Below are positions 55,275 to 63,465 of a DNA stretch of 64,000 nt, one piece after another. The notes under the pieces are model-generated. The model saw only the letters and a program-made list of their open reading frames with translations. It ran no database searches and was not told the DNA's origin. The stretch's first letter is position 1; every line of letters begins with the position of its first letter. The DNA comes from Leisingera aquaemixtae (GTDB taxonomy: Bacteria > Pseudomonadota > Alphaproteobacteria > Rhodobacterales > Rhodobacteraceae), in contig NZ_JAHVJQ010000005.1 in the NCBI RefSeq assembly GCF_019801145.1, positions 248,001 to 312,000 of the forward strand, given 5' to 3'. Both the position numbers and the translations under genes were made by a program.

Positions 55275-56057
55275 ATGCGAAACCCAACCTTTGAGTTCAC
55301 CCGCGCCATCACCCGCCGCCCCGCCTCCACCATTGCCAAGGGCCTGCGCGCCGAGGATATCGGCAACCCCAGCCTCGACAGCATGCTGGCTGCCCACGCT
55401 GCCTATGTCGCTGCGCTGCGCAGCACCGGCGCCGAGGTGATTGAACTGGATCCGCTGGAGGCTTTCCCCGATGCCCAGTTCGTCGAGGACACTGCCCTTT
55501 GCTTGCCGCAAGGGGCGATCCTGATGCGCCCCGGCGCGCCGTCTCGGCTGGGTGAGGTGGCGGAAATGGCCCCCACCCTGCGCGCCTGCTACGATGACGT
55601 CCGCGAAATCGCCGGCCCCGGCCATATCGAGGGCGGCGACATTCTGGTGACCGGCAAGGAGATCCTGGTCGGCCGCTCCGACCGCACCGACGCCGAAGGC
55701 GTGGCCGAACTGGCAGAAATTGCCGCCGAATGGGGCCATTCGCTGCGCGAAGTTTTCACCCCCGAGGGCGTGCTGCATTTCAAGACCGACTGCTCGCTGA
55801 TGGATGCCGAGACGATTCTGTCGACAAAGCGCCTCGATGCTTCCGGCTGTTTCGAAGGCTACCGGGTGCTGCATGTGGCCGACGGCGAGGAAGCGGCCGC
55901 CAACGCCATCCGTTTTAACAACCTTGTCCTTATGGCGGCGGGTTTCCCACGCACGGTGGAATTGCTGGACAAGGCCGGATACGAGATCGTCGAGATCGAC
56001 AACACCGACTGCGCCAAGCTGGACGGCGGCATGTCCTGCCTGTCGCTGCGGTTCTGA
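55275..56057 (+). CDS. Dimethylarginine dimethylaminohydrolase (DDAH)
   Basis: 260 residues from ATG at 55275 (CAGGAG upstream, overlapping the aruI-like stop). The catalytic triad matches Pseudomonas DDAH in order and spacing: E119 (GHIEGGD), H168 (VLHFKTDC) and C255 (GGMSCLSL). It would hydrolyse asymmetric dimethyl- or monomethylarginine to citrulline and methylamines. It belongs to the guanidine-modifying superfamily, so related guanidino compounds are possible. It ends the TetR-aruH-aruI operon. Confidence 0.88.
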   Translation: MRNPTFEFTRAITRRPASTIAKGLRAEDIGNPSLDSMLAAHAAYVAALRSTGAEVIELDPLEAFPDAQFVEDTALCLPQGAILMRPGAPSRLGEVAEMAPTLRACYDDVREIAGPGHIEGGDILVTGKEILVGRSDRTDAEGVAELAEIAAEWGHSLREVFTPEGVLHFKTDCSLMDAETILSTKRLDASGCFEGYRVLHVADGEEAAANAIRFNNLVLMAAGFPRTVELLDKAGYEIVEIDNTDCAKLDGGMSCLSLRF

Positions 56058-56284
56058 CCCTGGCTCTGCCGCGCAGCCGCACCACAGCTGCGCAGCCCCC
56101 TAGCCCTGCGTGCTGACGCTGCCCGCCCAGCGCCGCCTGCCCCCTATCCTTGATCGCCGCGGCCTGTCCCGCTGCACGAAGGCCATGTTCCGATTGCCAT
56201 GATCCGCATTATCGTGATCATGAGCGCCAGCGGTTGCGCCCTCGCGCCGCAGCGCTCCAAGCGGTGAAACCGGACTTCAGAATC

Positions 56285-56902
56285 ATGGATTCAGATCAGC
56301 TTATTGCCTGCCCGACCTGCGACGTTCTGAACCGCGACCAGGAAGTAAAGGCCCATACAGTGGCCCGCTGCGCCCGCTGTGGCACGGTGCTGGCGGCACC
56401 GAAATCGGGCGCCATGACCCGGATCGCAATGCTGTCGCTGACCGCGCTGATCCTGCTCGCCGCAGCGGCCGGCTTCCCGTTTCTTGAACTGAAGGCCCAG
56501 GGACTGTCGCACCAGGCCTCGGTGCTGGATGCGGTGCTTGCCTTTTCACGCGGACCGATGGCACCGTTGTCGCTGGCAACCGGCCTGCTGATCGTGCTGC
56601 TGCCTGCGGCGCGCTTTTGCGCGTTGATCTACACTCTGGCGCCGATGGCCCTGGGCTGGCACCCGGCGCCGCACGCCGCTACGGCCTACCGCTGGGCAGA
56701 GCGGCTGAAGCCCTGGGCGATGGCCGAGATCTTCATCATCGGCGTGGCGGTGGCCCTGGTCAAAGTCTCCGGCCTGGCCCGGGTCGGGCTGGGGCCGGCC
56801 TTCTGGGCCTTTGCCGCGCTGCTGATTGTGACCATCCTGACCGACAATTCCATTTGCAGGCTGACCGTATGGAAGACGCTGAAAACCCGCGGCCGTTCCT
56901 GA
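56285..56902 (+). CDS. PqiA-type membrane protein, N-terminal half (split PqiA)
   Basis: 205 residues from ATG at 56285; the ribosome-binding site is weak and GTG 56264 is possible. A zinc-ribbon-like CPTCDVLN...CARCGTVL opens the chain, followed by four membrane segments (about 45-65, 85-110, 130-155, 165-185). In E. coli PqiA carries two such modules in one polypeptide; here the second is the next gene, which overlaps this one by 34 bases. Confidence 0.85.
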   Translation: MDSDQLIACPTCDVLNRDQEVKAHTVARCARCGTVLAAPKSGAMTRIAMLSLTALILLAAAAGFPFLELKAQGLSHQASVLDAVLAFSRGPMAPLSLATGLLIVLLPAARFCALIYTLAPMALGWHPAPHAATAYRWAERLKPWAMAEIFIIGVAVALVKVSGLARVGLGPAFWAFAALLIVTILTDNSICRLTVWKTLKTRGRS

Positions 56903-57513
56903 CTGCCGCAGCCGCCGGGCTGACCGGCTGCCGCGCCTGCGGCACCGCCAATCCCGGCGGCGCCCGGGCCTGCGCCTGCTGCGGCAGCCCGCTGGAGCCC
57001 GCCGGCCCCGCCAGCCTGCAGCGCGTCTGGGCCTGGCTGGCGGCGGGGATGATCGCCTATGTTCCGGCAAATCTCTACCCGATGCTGCGCACGACAACTT
57101 TTGGCCGTTCTTCCGAAAACACGCTGATCGGCGGCATTGCCGAACTGTTCAGCCACGGCTCATACGGCGTTGCGCTGATTGTTTTCTTTGCCAGTATCGT
57201 GATCCCGGTGGCCAAATTCCTGGCCATCGCCTATCTCGCGATCTCCGTCCGCCAGCCTGCAGCCCTTGGCAGCCATAGCCGCCTGGTGCTTTATGAGGTG
57301 GTTGAATTTATCGGACGCTGGTCGATGATAGATGTCTTTGTGGTGGCGATCCTGACCGCCCTCGTCCAGCTTGATTTTGCCGCCGCCGTGGCGCCGGGCG
57401 CTGCTGCGGTCAGTTTTGCCTTGTCGGTTGCCTTCACCATGCTGGCAGCCCAGAGTTTTGATCCGCGCCTGATCTGGAACGCGGAAAGCGAGAATTTGAA
57501 TGACCACGCCTGA
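56869..57513 (+). CDS. PqiA-type membrane protein, C-terminal half (split PqiA)
   Basis: 214 residues. Zinc-ribbon-like CRACGTANPGGARACACCG followed by membrane segments and MIAYVPANLYPMLRTTTFGR and FVVAILTALVQLDF. It is the second PqiA module. The pqiB gene overlaps its 3' end by 14 bases. Confidence 0.86.
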   Translation: MEDAENPRPFLTAAAAGLTGCRACGTANPGGARACACCGSPLEPAGPASLQRVWAWLAAGMIAYVPANLYPMLRTTTFGRSSENTLIGGIAELFSHGSYGVALIVFFASIVIPVAKFLAIAYLAISVRQPAALGSHSRLVLYEVVEFIGRWSMIDVFVVAILTALVQLDFAAAVAPGAAAVSFALSVAFTMLAAQSFDPRLIWNAESENLNDHA

Positions 57514-59584
57514 CCCCGCCCCGATGAAAATCTCCGCCCGGCGGCCCTCGCCCTGGCGCAATCTGTCGCTGGTCTGGCTGGTGCCGCTGGTGGCACTGGC
57601 GGTTTCCCTAGGGGTAGCCTGGAAAGCCTATTCCGACCGCGGCGTGCTGATCACCATCAGCTTTGAAAACGCCTCCGGCATCGCCGCCAATGAAACCGCT
57701 GTGCGCTACCGCGACGTGGTGATCGGCCGGGTGGAAAAAGTCGGCTTTGCCGGCGACCTGAGCAAGGTCTCCGTTCAGGCCCGCATCGACAAGGACATCG
57801 CCCCCTACCTGGATGCGGATGCCGCCTTCTGGGTGGTGCGGCCGGAAGTGTCAGCGCGCGGCATTTCGGGACTCAGCACGGTGCTGTCCGGCGTCTACAT
57901 CGAAGGCAACTGGGACCAGAACCCCGGTCTTGCGCAAACCAGTTTTGAAGGCGCCGACCGGCCGCCGCTGGCGCAGCCCGGCCGTGGCGGCCGGCGGATT
58001 ACCCTGCGCACCGATGACGGACGGATGATTTCCGAAGGGGCGCCGGTGCTGTTCCGCGGCATTGAGGTCGGCCGGCTGGAAAAGCCGCGCTTGACCGTCA
58101 GCGGCGACAGCATCGTCGTCGATGCCTTCATCGACGCGCCCCACGACCGGCGCATCAATTCCGCCACCCGGTTCTGGGACAGCTCCGGCTTCTCGGTCTC
58201 GATCGGCCCCAGCGGGCTGTCGCTGGACGTTGACAGCATCGCCTCCCTGGTGGCTGGCGGGATCGAGTTCGACTCCGTATTCGACGGTGGGCAGGCGGTT
58301 GGTCTCGGCACCGTCTTCGACATCCACGCCGACGAGGCCGCGGCCCGCCGCACTGCCTTTGCCCGCACCTTGTCCGGCGGGGTTGCCGTCTCAGTCGCCT
58401 TTGACGAGTCGGTGGCGGGTCTGGCCAGCGGCGCCGCGGTCAAGCTGCGCGGCGTCCGGGTCGGCGAGGTCAGCAGCCTCAACGCCGCCATCCAGAGCGG
58501 CAGCGACGAGGCTGAGGTGCGGCTGATCGCCAAACTGCTGCTTGAGCCCGCGCTGATGGGCCTGCCGCCCGGCTCCGGCGAGGCCGAGGCCCTCGATTTC
58601 CTGGAACAGGCGGTCGCAGGCGGCCTGCGTGCCCGGCTGGCCTCTGCCAGCCTGTTCAGCTCCGAGCTGATCGTCGAGCTGGTGACGCTGGAAGACGCGG
58701 CGCCCGCGCAATTTGCCCGTAACGCCGAACCGTTCCCGCAGCTGCCCAGCGCGCCCTCGAACCTGCCGGATTTCACCGCGACCGCCGAAGGCATGCTGGA
58801 ACGCATCAACGCGCTGCCGGTCGAAGAGCTGATGGCGCAGGTCATTGCGACGCTGGCCAGCATCGAAAACCTGGCCTCTGCCGACAGCACCCGCCAGACC
58901 CCGGCGGCCGCCGTCGCCTTGCTGGAAGACGCCCGCGCCCTAGTGACCGACCCCGGCACCCGCGCCCTGCCCGGCGAATTGCACGCCGCGGTCGCTGACC
59001 TGCGCGCAATGCTGACGGAGCTGCAGCAGGGCAAGGCCGCGGCCAAACTGACCGCTGCCCTGGACCAGGGCAGCCAGGCCGCCGCCAGTCTTGCCGCGGC
59101 GTCGGATGAACTGCCCGCGCTGGTCGCCGACTTCCGGGCGCTGGCGGCCAAGGCGAATTCGCTGGAGGCCGAGGAGCTGATCCGTTCCGCCAGCCAGCTG
59201 ATGGACAGCGCCGATGCGGTGATCGGCACAGAGGGCGCCCGCGCCCTGCCCCCGGCCCTGACCGCTGCGCTGGAGGAGATGCAGGCCACGCTGGAAGACA
59301 TGCGCCAGGGCGGGTTGGTCGAGAACGCCAATGCCACCATGTCCTCTGCCCGCGGCGCGGCTGACGCGGTGGCCGCCGCCGCCGAAGGCCTGCCTGCGCT
59401 GTCCGCCCGGCTGGAGCGTCTCGTGGCCCAGTCTGAGGCGCTGATCGCCTCCTACGGCGCCCGCTCCAGCTTCAACTCCGAAACGCTGGACGCGCTGCGC
59501 GAGATCAGGACTGCCGCCCGTGCGGTTTCCCAGCTGGCGCGCAAGATTGAACGCGACCCGAATTCCCTGCTGTTTGGAAAATAA
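57500..59584 (+). CDS. pqiB: PqiB-type MCE lipid-transport protein
   Basis: 694 residues. One membrane anchor (about 21-42), three MCE domains (about 48-140, 165-255, 288-400) and a long C-terminal helical region (about 430-690) able to form a hollow needle across the periplasm. PqiB rings move phospholipids between the membranes. Translation is coupled to the second pqiA gene. Confidence 0.92.
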   Translation: MTTPDPAPMKISARRPSPWRNLSLVWLVPLVALAVSLGVAWKAYSDRGVLITISFENASGIAANETAVRYRDVVIGRVEKVGFAGDLSKVSVQARIDKDIAPYLDADAAFWVVRPEVSARGISGLSTVLSGVYIEGNWDQNPGLAQTSFEGADRPPLAQPGRGGRRITLRTDDGRMISEGAPVLFRGIEVGRLEKPRLTVSGDSIVVDAFIDAPHDRRINSATRFWDSSGFSVSIGPSGLSLDVDSIASLVAGGIEFDSVFDGGQAVGLGTVFDIHADEAAARRTAFARTLSGGVAVSVAFDESVAGLASGAAVKLRGVRVGEVSSLNAAIQSGSDEAEVRLIAKLLLEPALMGLPPGSGEAEALDFLEQAVAGGLRARLASASLFSSELIVELVTLEDAAPAQFARNAEPFPQLPSAPSNLPDFTATAEGMLERINALPVEELMAQVIATLASIENLASADSTRQTPAAAVALLEDARALVTDPGTRALPGELHAAVADLRAMLTELQQGKAAAKLTAALDQGSQAAASLAAASDELPALVADFRALAAKANSLEAEELIRSASQLMDSADAVIGTEGARALPPALTAALEEMQATLEDMRQGGLVENANATMSSARGAADAVAAAAEGLPALSARLERLVAQSEALIASYGARSSFNSETLDALREIRTAARAVSQLARKIERDPNSLLFGK

Positions 59585-59585
59585 G

Positions 59586-60143
59586 ATGATTAAAGCCCTG
59601 AAATTGCTGCTCCCCATTACCCTTCTGGCGGCCTGCGCCGGGAGCAACGATCCCCGCTATCTGATTTCCTCTGCCCCCGGCGAGACCGTCGCCAACCTGC
59701 GTTCCCGCACGATCGAAGTACGGCTGGTCTCCCTGCCCGCCTACGCCGCGGCATCGGACATCGTCGCGGAGGGTGAAGGCGGCGCACTTTTTTCGCTGAA
59801 CGGCGCGCAATGGGCGGATGACCCGGCCCGCGGCATGACCGCTGCCCTGGCCCGCGGGTTGAACGAGCGCACCGGCGCAGCCGCAGCCATTGAACCCTGG
59901 CCGCTGAACACCGGCCCGGATGCGCGGCTGGATGTGCGAGTGGATCAGGTCTATGCCCGCGCCGACGGCATCTTTGAGCTGTCCGGCCAGTTCGCGGTTT
60001 CCTCGCCAGAGGGCACAGTGCGGGAGCTTGTGAAGCGGTTTGATATCAACACGCCCGTCACCGGGACGGGCCCGTCTGCCACCGCCGATGCGCTGGCCAA
60101 TGCGCTGGCAGAACTGGCCCGGCAGGTCTCCCTGTCCCTTTAG
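59586..60143 (+). CDS. pqiC: PqiC-type outer-membrane lipoprotein
   Basis: 185 residues from ATG at 59586, two bases after the pqiB stop. Lipobox LLAAC (Cys18). The remaining chain is an ABC-transport-auxiliary/PqiC domain (RTIEVRLVSLPAYAAASDIV). PqiC binds the PqiB tube at the outer membrane. Last gene of the Pqi operon. Confidence 0.88.
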   Translation: MIKALKLLLPITLLAACAGSNDPRYLISSAPGETVANLRSRTIEVRLVSLPAYAAASDIVAEGEGGALFSLNGAQWADDPARGMTAALARGLNERTGAAAAIEPWPLNTGPDARLDVRVDQVYARADGIFELSGQFAVSSPEGTVRELVKRFDINTPVTGTGPSATADALANALAELARQVSLSL

Positions 60144-60202
60144 AGCCCGCTGCCGCACAGGTTCAGGCGCTGGGGCTCCCCTAAAGGGCGGCCGCGCGCC
60201 CA

Positions 60203-60244
60203 GCAGGCGCCCCTATCCGGTTTCCGGACCGCGGGGGCGCCTGC
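60203..60244. terminator. Long hairpin between convergent pqiC and ridA genes
   Basis: 11-bp perfect stem GCAGGCGCCCC (60203-60213) and GGGGCGCCTGC (60234-60244). The 20-base loop contains a CCGG-TTT-CCGG inner stem. It lies between convergent genes ending at 60143 and 60281. No T-tract. Confidence 0.5.
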
Positions 60245-60280
60245 CGCAAGGCTGATCAATACAGCATTGGAAATCCCGTA

Positions 60281-60619
60281 TCAGCAGGCCGCTGTCACGA
60301 TGATTTCCACCTTCAGTTCCTGCCGCGCCAGCTTGGCCTCGCCGCAGGCGCGGGCCGGGGCGTGGCCTTCGGGCACCCAGGCATCCCAGACCGCGTTCAT
60401 TTCGGCAAAGTCCTCCATGTCGGCGAGCCAGACAATCGCCTGCAAGATCTGCTTCGGCGAGGACCCGGCCTTTTCCAGCAACGCCTCGACGCGGGACAGG
60501 CAGTCGCGGGTCTGCGCGGCCACATCTGCCCCGTCACCGACCTGGCCGCACAAATAGGCTACGCCGTTGTGCTTCACGATCTTGCTCATGCGGGTGCCGG
60601 TGTCGATCCGTTCGATCAT
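60281..60619 (-). CDS. RidA/YjgF-family enamine/imine deaminase
   Basis: 112 residues, one domain. Motifs [35 protein letters not shown] and the C-terminal catalytic Arg region ([19 protein letters not shown]) are typical. RidA proteins hydrolyse reactive 2-aminoacrylate-type imines. AGGAG precedes the ATG. Adjacent flavoenzymes could generate such imines from an amino acid. Confidence 0.9.
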   Translation of the reverse strand: MIERIDTGTRMSKIVKHNGVAYLCGQVGDGADVAAQTRDCLSRVEALLEKAGSSPKQILQAIVWLADMEDFAEMNAVWDAWVPEGHAPARACGEAKLARQELKVEIIVTAAC

Positions 60620-60628
60620 TATTTTCTC

Positions 60629-62023
60629 CTATTCAGCGGCATTGGCGGATGGGTCTTCCATCGCAGCCAGTTCACCCAGTGTCACGGGTTTAATCGGCGG
60701 CCGGATCCGGTAATAGCCAGTTTCATCCGGCGTCTGCCCGTTGGCCTCGGCCAGCAGTGCGGTTACCGTCAGCCCGCAATAGCGGCCCTGGCACGGCCCC
60801 ATCCCGGCGCGGCCGAAGGCCTTGGCCTGGTTCGGACCCAGGCAGCCAAGCTTGGCATAGCTGCGGATATCGCCCGCAGTGACTTCCTCGCAGCGGCAGA
60901 CAATGGTGCTGTCCGCAGGCCGCAGGGCGCCTGAATAGGGCGGGTAGGCCGCATCCAGAAACGGCCGGACTGCGGTTTCCCGGCTGCGCTGGCTGAACAG
61001 CGGGGCAGCCCGGCGGTCGCGCTCCTGCGCGGTGATCCGGCCCAGCTCTTCCGCCGCTTTCAGCGCCGCGATCCGCCCGGCAAATTCGGCGGCCATGGCG
61101 CCGCCGATGCCGGCACCGTCACCGGCAATCAGGACGCCGTCTTTGCCCGTCTCGCCCCAGGTGCCGGTTTCCGGCACAAAGCACTGCTGCGCTTCGGACC
61201 AGGCATGCGGCACCCCGATGGAGCGCGCGGCCTGGGTGTTCGGCACCACCCCGTGATGCAGCAGGACGGTATCGCACGCGATGCTGTGCTCCTGCCCCTT
61301 GCTGCGGAAGGACACGGCTTCGGCCCGGGTGCTGCCCGTTACCGCGATGTTTGCCGCACCGGTAAAGCGCGGCACGTCGGCTCGTTTGATCTCCGCCAGC
61401 ATTTTCAGGCCCTTGGCCAGATAGCGCCAGCCGCGCAGCGCACCCGGCAGGTGGCGGGTGGATGCCATCAGGCTGGCCGCGGTCTGGGTCTCCACCAGGG
61501 CCAGCGGCGGCGTGTCGGCACGCACCATCTGCGCTGCAATCAGATAGAGCAGCGGCCCGCTGCCGGTCAGCACGGCGCGGCGCGGCAGGACGCCGGATTG
61601 CTTCAGAAGAATCTGTGCGGCGCCTGCGGTCATCACGCCCGGCAGGGTCCAGCCGGAGACGGGCATCGGGCGTTCCAGCGCGCCGGTAGCAAGGATTACC
61701 CGTTCCGCCTCCACCTGCCCCGCCCGGCCATGCCGGGTGAAGGAAATGCGGAAACCGTCCTCGATGGCCCAGACAACAGCGCCAGACAAATGGCTGACAC
61801 CCGATTGGCCCAGACCCGCAGTCAGGGTTGCGCCGTGCAGATACTCCTGCCCCAAAATGGCACCGCGCGGTCCGGCCGCGCGGTCCACGTCGCGGTAGAT
61901 CTGCCCGCCGGGGCGGTTCTGCTCATCCAGAAGGGTGACGCTCAGGCCCGTTTGCGCGGCCTCGGCTGCGGCGGCCATGCCAGCCGGACCGGCGCCAATG
62001 ATCGCCAAGTCATACTGTTGCAT
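60629..62023 (-). CDS. FAD/NAD(P)-binding subunit of an HcnB/opine-oxidase-like complex
   Basis: 464 residues from ATG at 62023. FAD-binding YDLAIIGAGPAGMAAAAEAAQ, a second nucleotide motif near VLTGSGPLLYLIAAQMV and, in the C-terminal third, CRCEEVTAGDI with CLGPNQAKAFGRAGMGPCQGRYC, the BFD-like [2Fe-2S] cysteine set. Architecture matches the alpha subunit of opine oxidase, hydrogen cyanide synthase and D-hydroxyproline dehydrogenase. It overlaps the ferredoxin-like gene by 14 bases. Confidence 0.87.
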   Translation of the reverse strand: MQQYDLAIIGAGPAGMAAAAEAAQTGLSVTLLDEQNRPGGQIYRDVDRAAGPRGAILGQEYLHGATLTAGLGQSGVSHLSGAVVWAIEDGFRISFTRHGRAGQVEAERVILATGALERPMPVSGWTLPGVMTAGAAQILLKQSGVLPRRAVLTGSGPLLYLIAAQMVRADTPPLALVETQTAASLMASTRHLPGALRGWRYLAKGLKMLAEIKRADVPRFTGAANIAVTGSTRAEAVSFRSKGQEHSIACDTVLLHHGVVPNTQAARSIGVPHAWSEAQQCFVPETGTWGETGKDGVLIAGDGAGIGGAMAAEFAGRIAALKAAEELGRITAQERDRRAAPLFSQRSRETAVRPFLDAAYPPYSGALRPADSTIVCRCEEVTAGDIRSYAKLGCLGPNQAKAFGRAGMGPCQGRYCGLTVTALLAEANGQTPDETGYYRIRPPIKPVTLGELAAMEDPSANAAE

Positions 62024-62321
62024 TGCCAGCCTCCGCTTCATGCGGGCGGGCAATCCGCATGCCCTCTTCCACTTCCAGCATACAGGCCTGCTGCACACGG
62101 CCGCCGGTCTCCACCAAGCATTCAAAACAGGCGCCCATCATGCAGAACGGCGCCCGCGGCGCGCCGGAGACCGGCGTATGGCGGAACACCTGCACGCCAG
62201 CGGCCAGCAGGGCGGCAGCCAGGTTGGCGCCTGCGGGCAGCTCAAGCGGCTGCCCGTCGAACCAGACCCGCACCCGGGGCGCGTCGCCTGCCAGCTCAAG
62301 AAACGGGGAATCGGTCTTCAC
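62010..62321 (-). CDS. [2Fe-2S] ferredoxin-like subunit (HcnA type)
   Basis: 103 residues from GTG at 62321, with GGAGGT 6 bases upstream; the ATG further up lies inside the upstream gene. MMGACFECLVETGGRVQQAC and preceding residues supply the [2Fe-2S] cysteines. The small subunit couples the two flavoproteins. Overlaps both neighbouring genes. Confidence 0.86.
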   Translation of the reverse strand: MKTDSPFLELAGDAPRVRVWFDGQPLELPAGANLAAALLAAGVQVFRHTPVSGAPRAPFCMMGACFECLVETGGRVQQACMLEVEEGMRIARPHEAEAGNATV

Positions 62322-63396
62322 TGAACACCTCCAGATCAGGGGCGGCCGCAGTGCCTTCGAGCCAGTCGGGCAGGAACAGCGCATGGGCCGCGGCCAGGGT
62401 GATGCCGCTGTGGCAGGTGACAAGGTAGGCGCCCGGCAGTTCGGGGCTTTCCTGATAGATCGGCAGCCCGTCGGGCGACAGGATTCGCAAGGCGCCCCAG
62501 CTGCGCACCAGCTGCGCGCGGGCCAGCGCCGGATAGGCCGCGATCGCCTCGGCGGCCAAACCGGACAGGCCCGGCTGCGTCACCCCGTCATCCAGCCCCA
62601 CCTCTTCGTTGGTGGCGCCGATCTGGATGCCGCCCTCGTCCACCTGGCGGGCAATCAGCGAGGGGCGGTTGATCATCTTCGGCAGCTTCTCGGTGATCAG
62701 CACCTGGCCGCGCTGCGGCCGCACCGGCGCCTTGAAGCCCAGCTTGGGGCCAAGCTCCATCGCGCCGAGGCCTGCCGAGAGCACAACCTTTCCGGCCGTG
62801 ACGGTGGTGCCATCGCTGCACTGGACCTTGAATGCATCCGGCTTGGAGACAGACGTCACAGTCTTGCCGTTCAGAACCGTGCCGCCCAGCCGCCGGACGT
62901 CCTCTGCCAGTGACACCAGCAGCCGCAGCGGGTTTGCGTGGCCGTCCTGGTGATGCAGGATCGCGCCTGCCACCTTGGGGCCGATGTGCGGCTCCTCGCG
63001 GCTGAGCGCATTACGGCCCAGCACCTCGTAGGGGTAGTTGCCGCCCAGCTTGTCCTTCAGCGTGTCATATTGCGCGACGGTCGCGTAAAGCGTTTCCTCG
63101 GAGAAATGCAGGTCATAGCCGCCGTTCTGCTGCAACCCGACAGAGCGGCCGGTGCCGTCTTCCAGTTCCGCCGCAAACCCGCCCCAGGCGGCGGCAGACT
63201 GCTGGCTCCAGCTGGCATAGCGCGGCTGCTTCATCCCCTTTGACTGGACCCAGACCAGGCCGAAGTTGCCGCGGCTGGCCCGGAAGGCGCCGTCATCGCC
63301 ATCCAGCACCGTGATGCGCTTGCCGCGCCTCAGCAGCCCCCAGGCCACCGACAGGCCGACAACGCCGCCGCCGATCACTGCATAATCTGCTTCCAT
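62296..63396 (-). CDS. DAO-type FAD oxidoreductase subunit (HcnC/opine-oxidase beta-like)
   Basis: 366 residues. FAD-binding DYAVIGGGVVGLSVAWGLLRRG and a glycine/D-amino-acid oxidase fold, with RVLSPDGLPIYQE near the C-terminus (here RILSPDGLPIYQ). It probably oxidises a secondary amine or D-amino acid to an imine; with RidA and a TRAP receptor nearby the cluster looks like uptake and oxidation of one amino compound, perhaps a proline or opine type. Substrate unknown. Confidence 0.85.
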   Translation of the reverse strand: MEADYAVIGGGVVGLSVAWGLLRRGKRITVLDGDDGAFRASRGNFGLVWVQSKGMKQPRYASWSQQSAAAWGGFAAELEDGTGRSVGLQQNGGYDLHFSEETLYATVAQYDTLKDKLGGNYPYEVLGRNALSREEPHIGPKVAGAILHHQDGHANPLRLLVSLAEDVRRLGGTVLNGKTVTSVSKPDAFKVQCSDGTTVTAGKVVLSAGLGAMELGPKLGFKAPVRPQRGQVLITEKLPKMINRPSLIARQVDEGGIQIGATNEEVGLDDGVTQPGLSGLAAEAIAAYPALARAQLVRSWGALRILSPDGLPIYQESPELPGAYLVTCHSGITLAAAHALFLPDWLEGTAAAPDLEVFSEDRFPVS

Positions 63397-63465
63397 CCTG
63401 CCGATTCTCCGGGGATTGCTTTGTGTGCGGGGCGGCGCGCGGCCGCCCCGGTCCTTGATACGGGA

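Noticed and set aside
56198-56222. CATGATC-N11-GATCATG inverted repeat upstream of the Pqi operon
   Set aside because: 7-bp arms with an 11-base gap could be an operator, but no regulator is adjacent and no promoter could be aligned with it.
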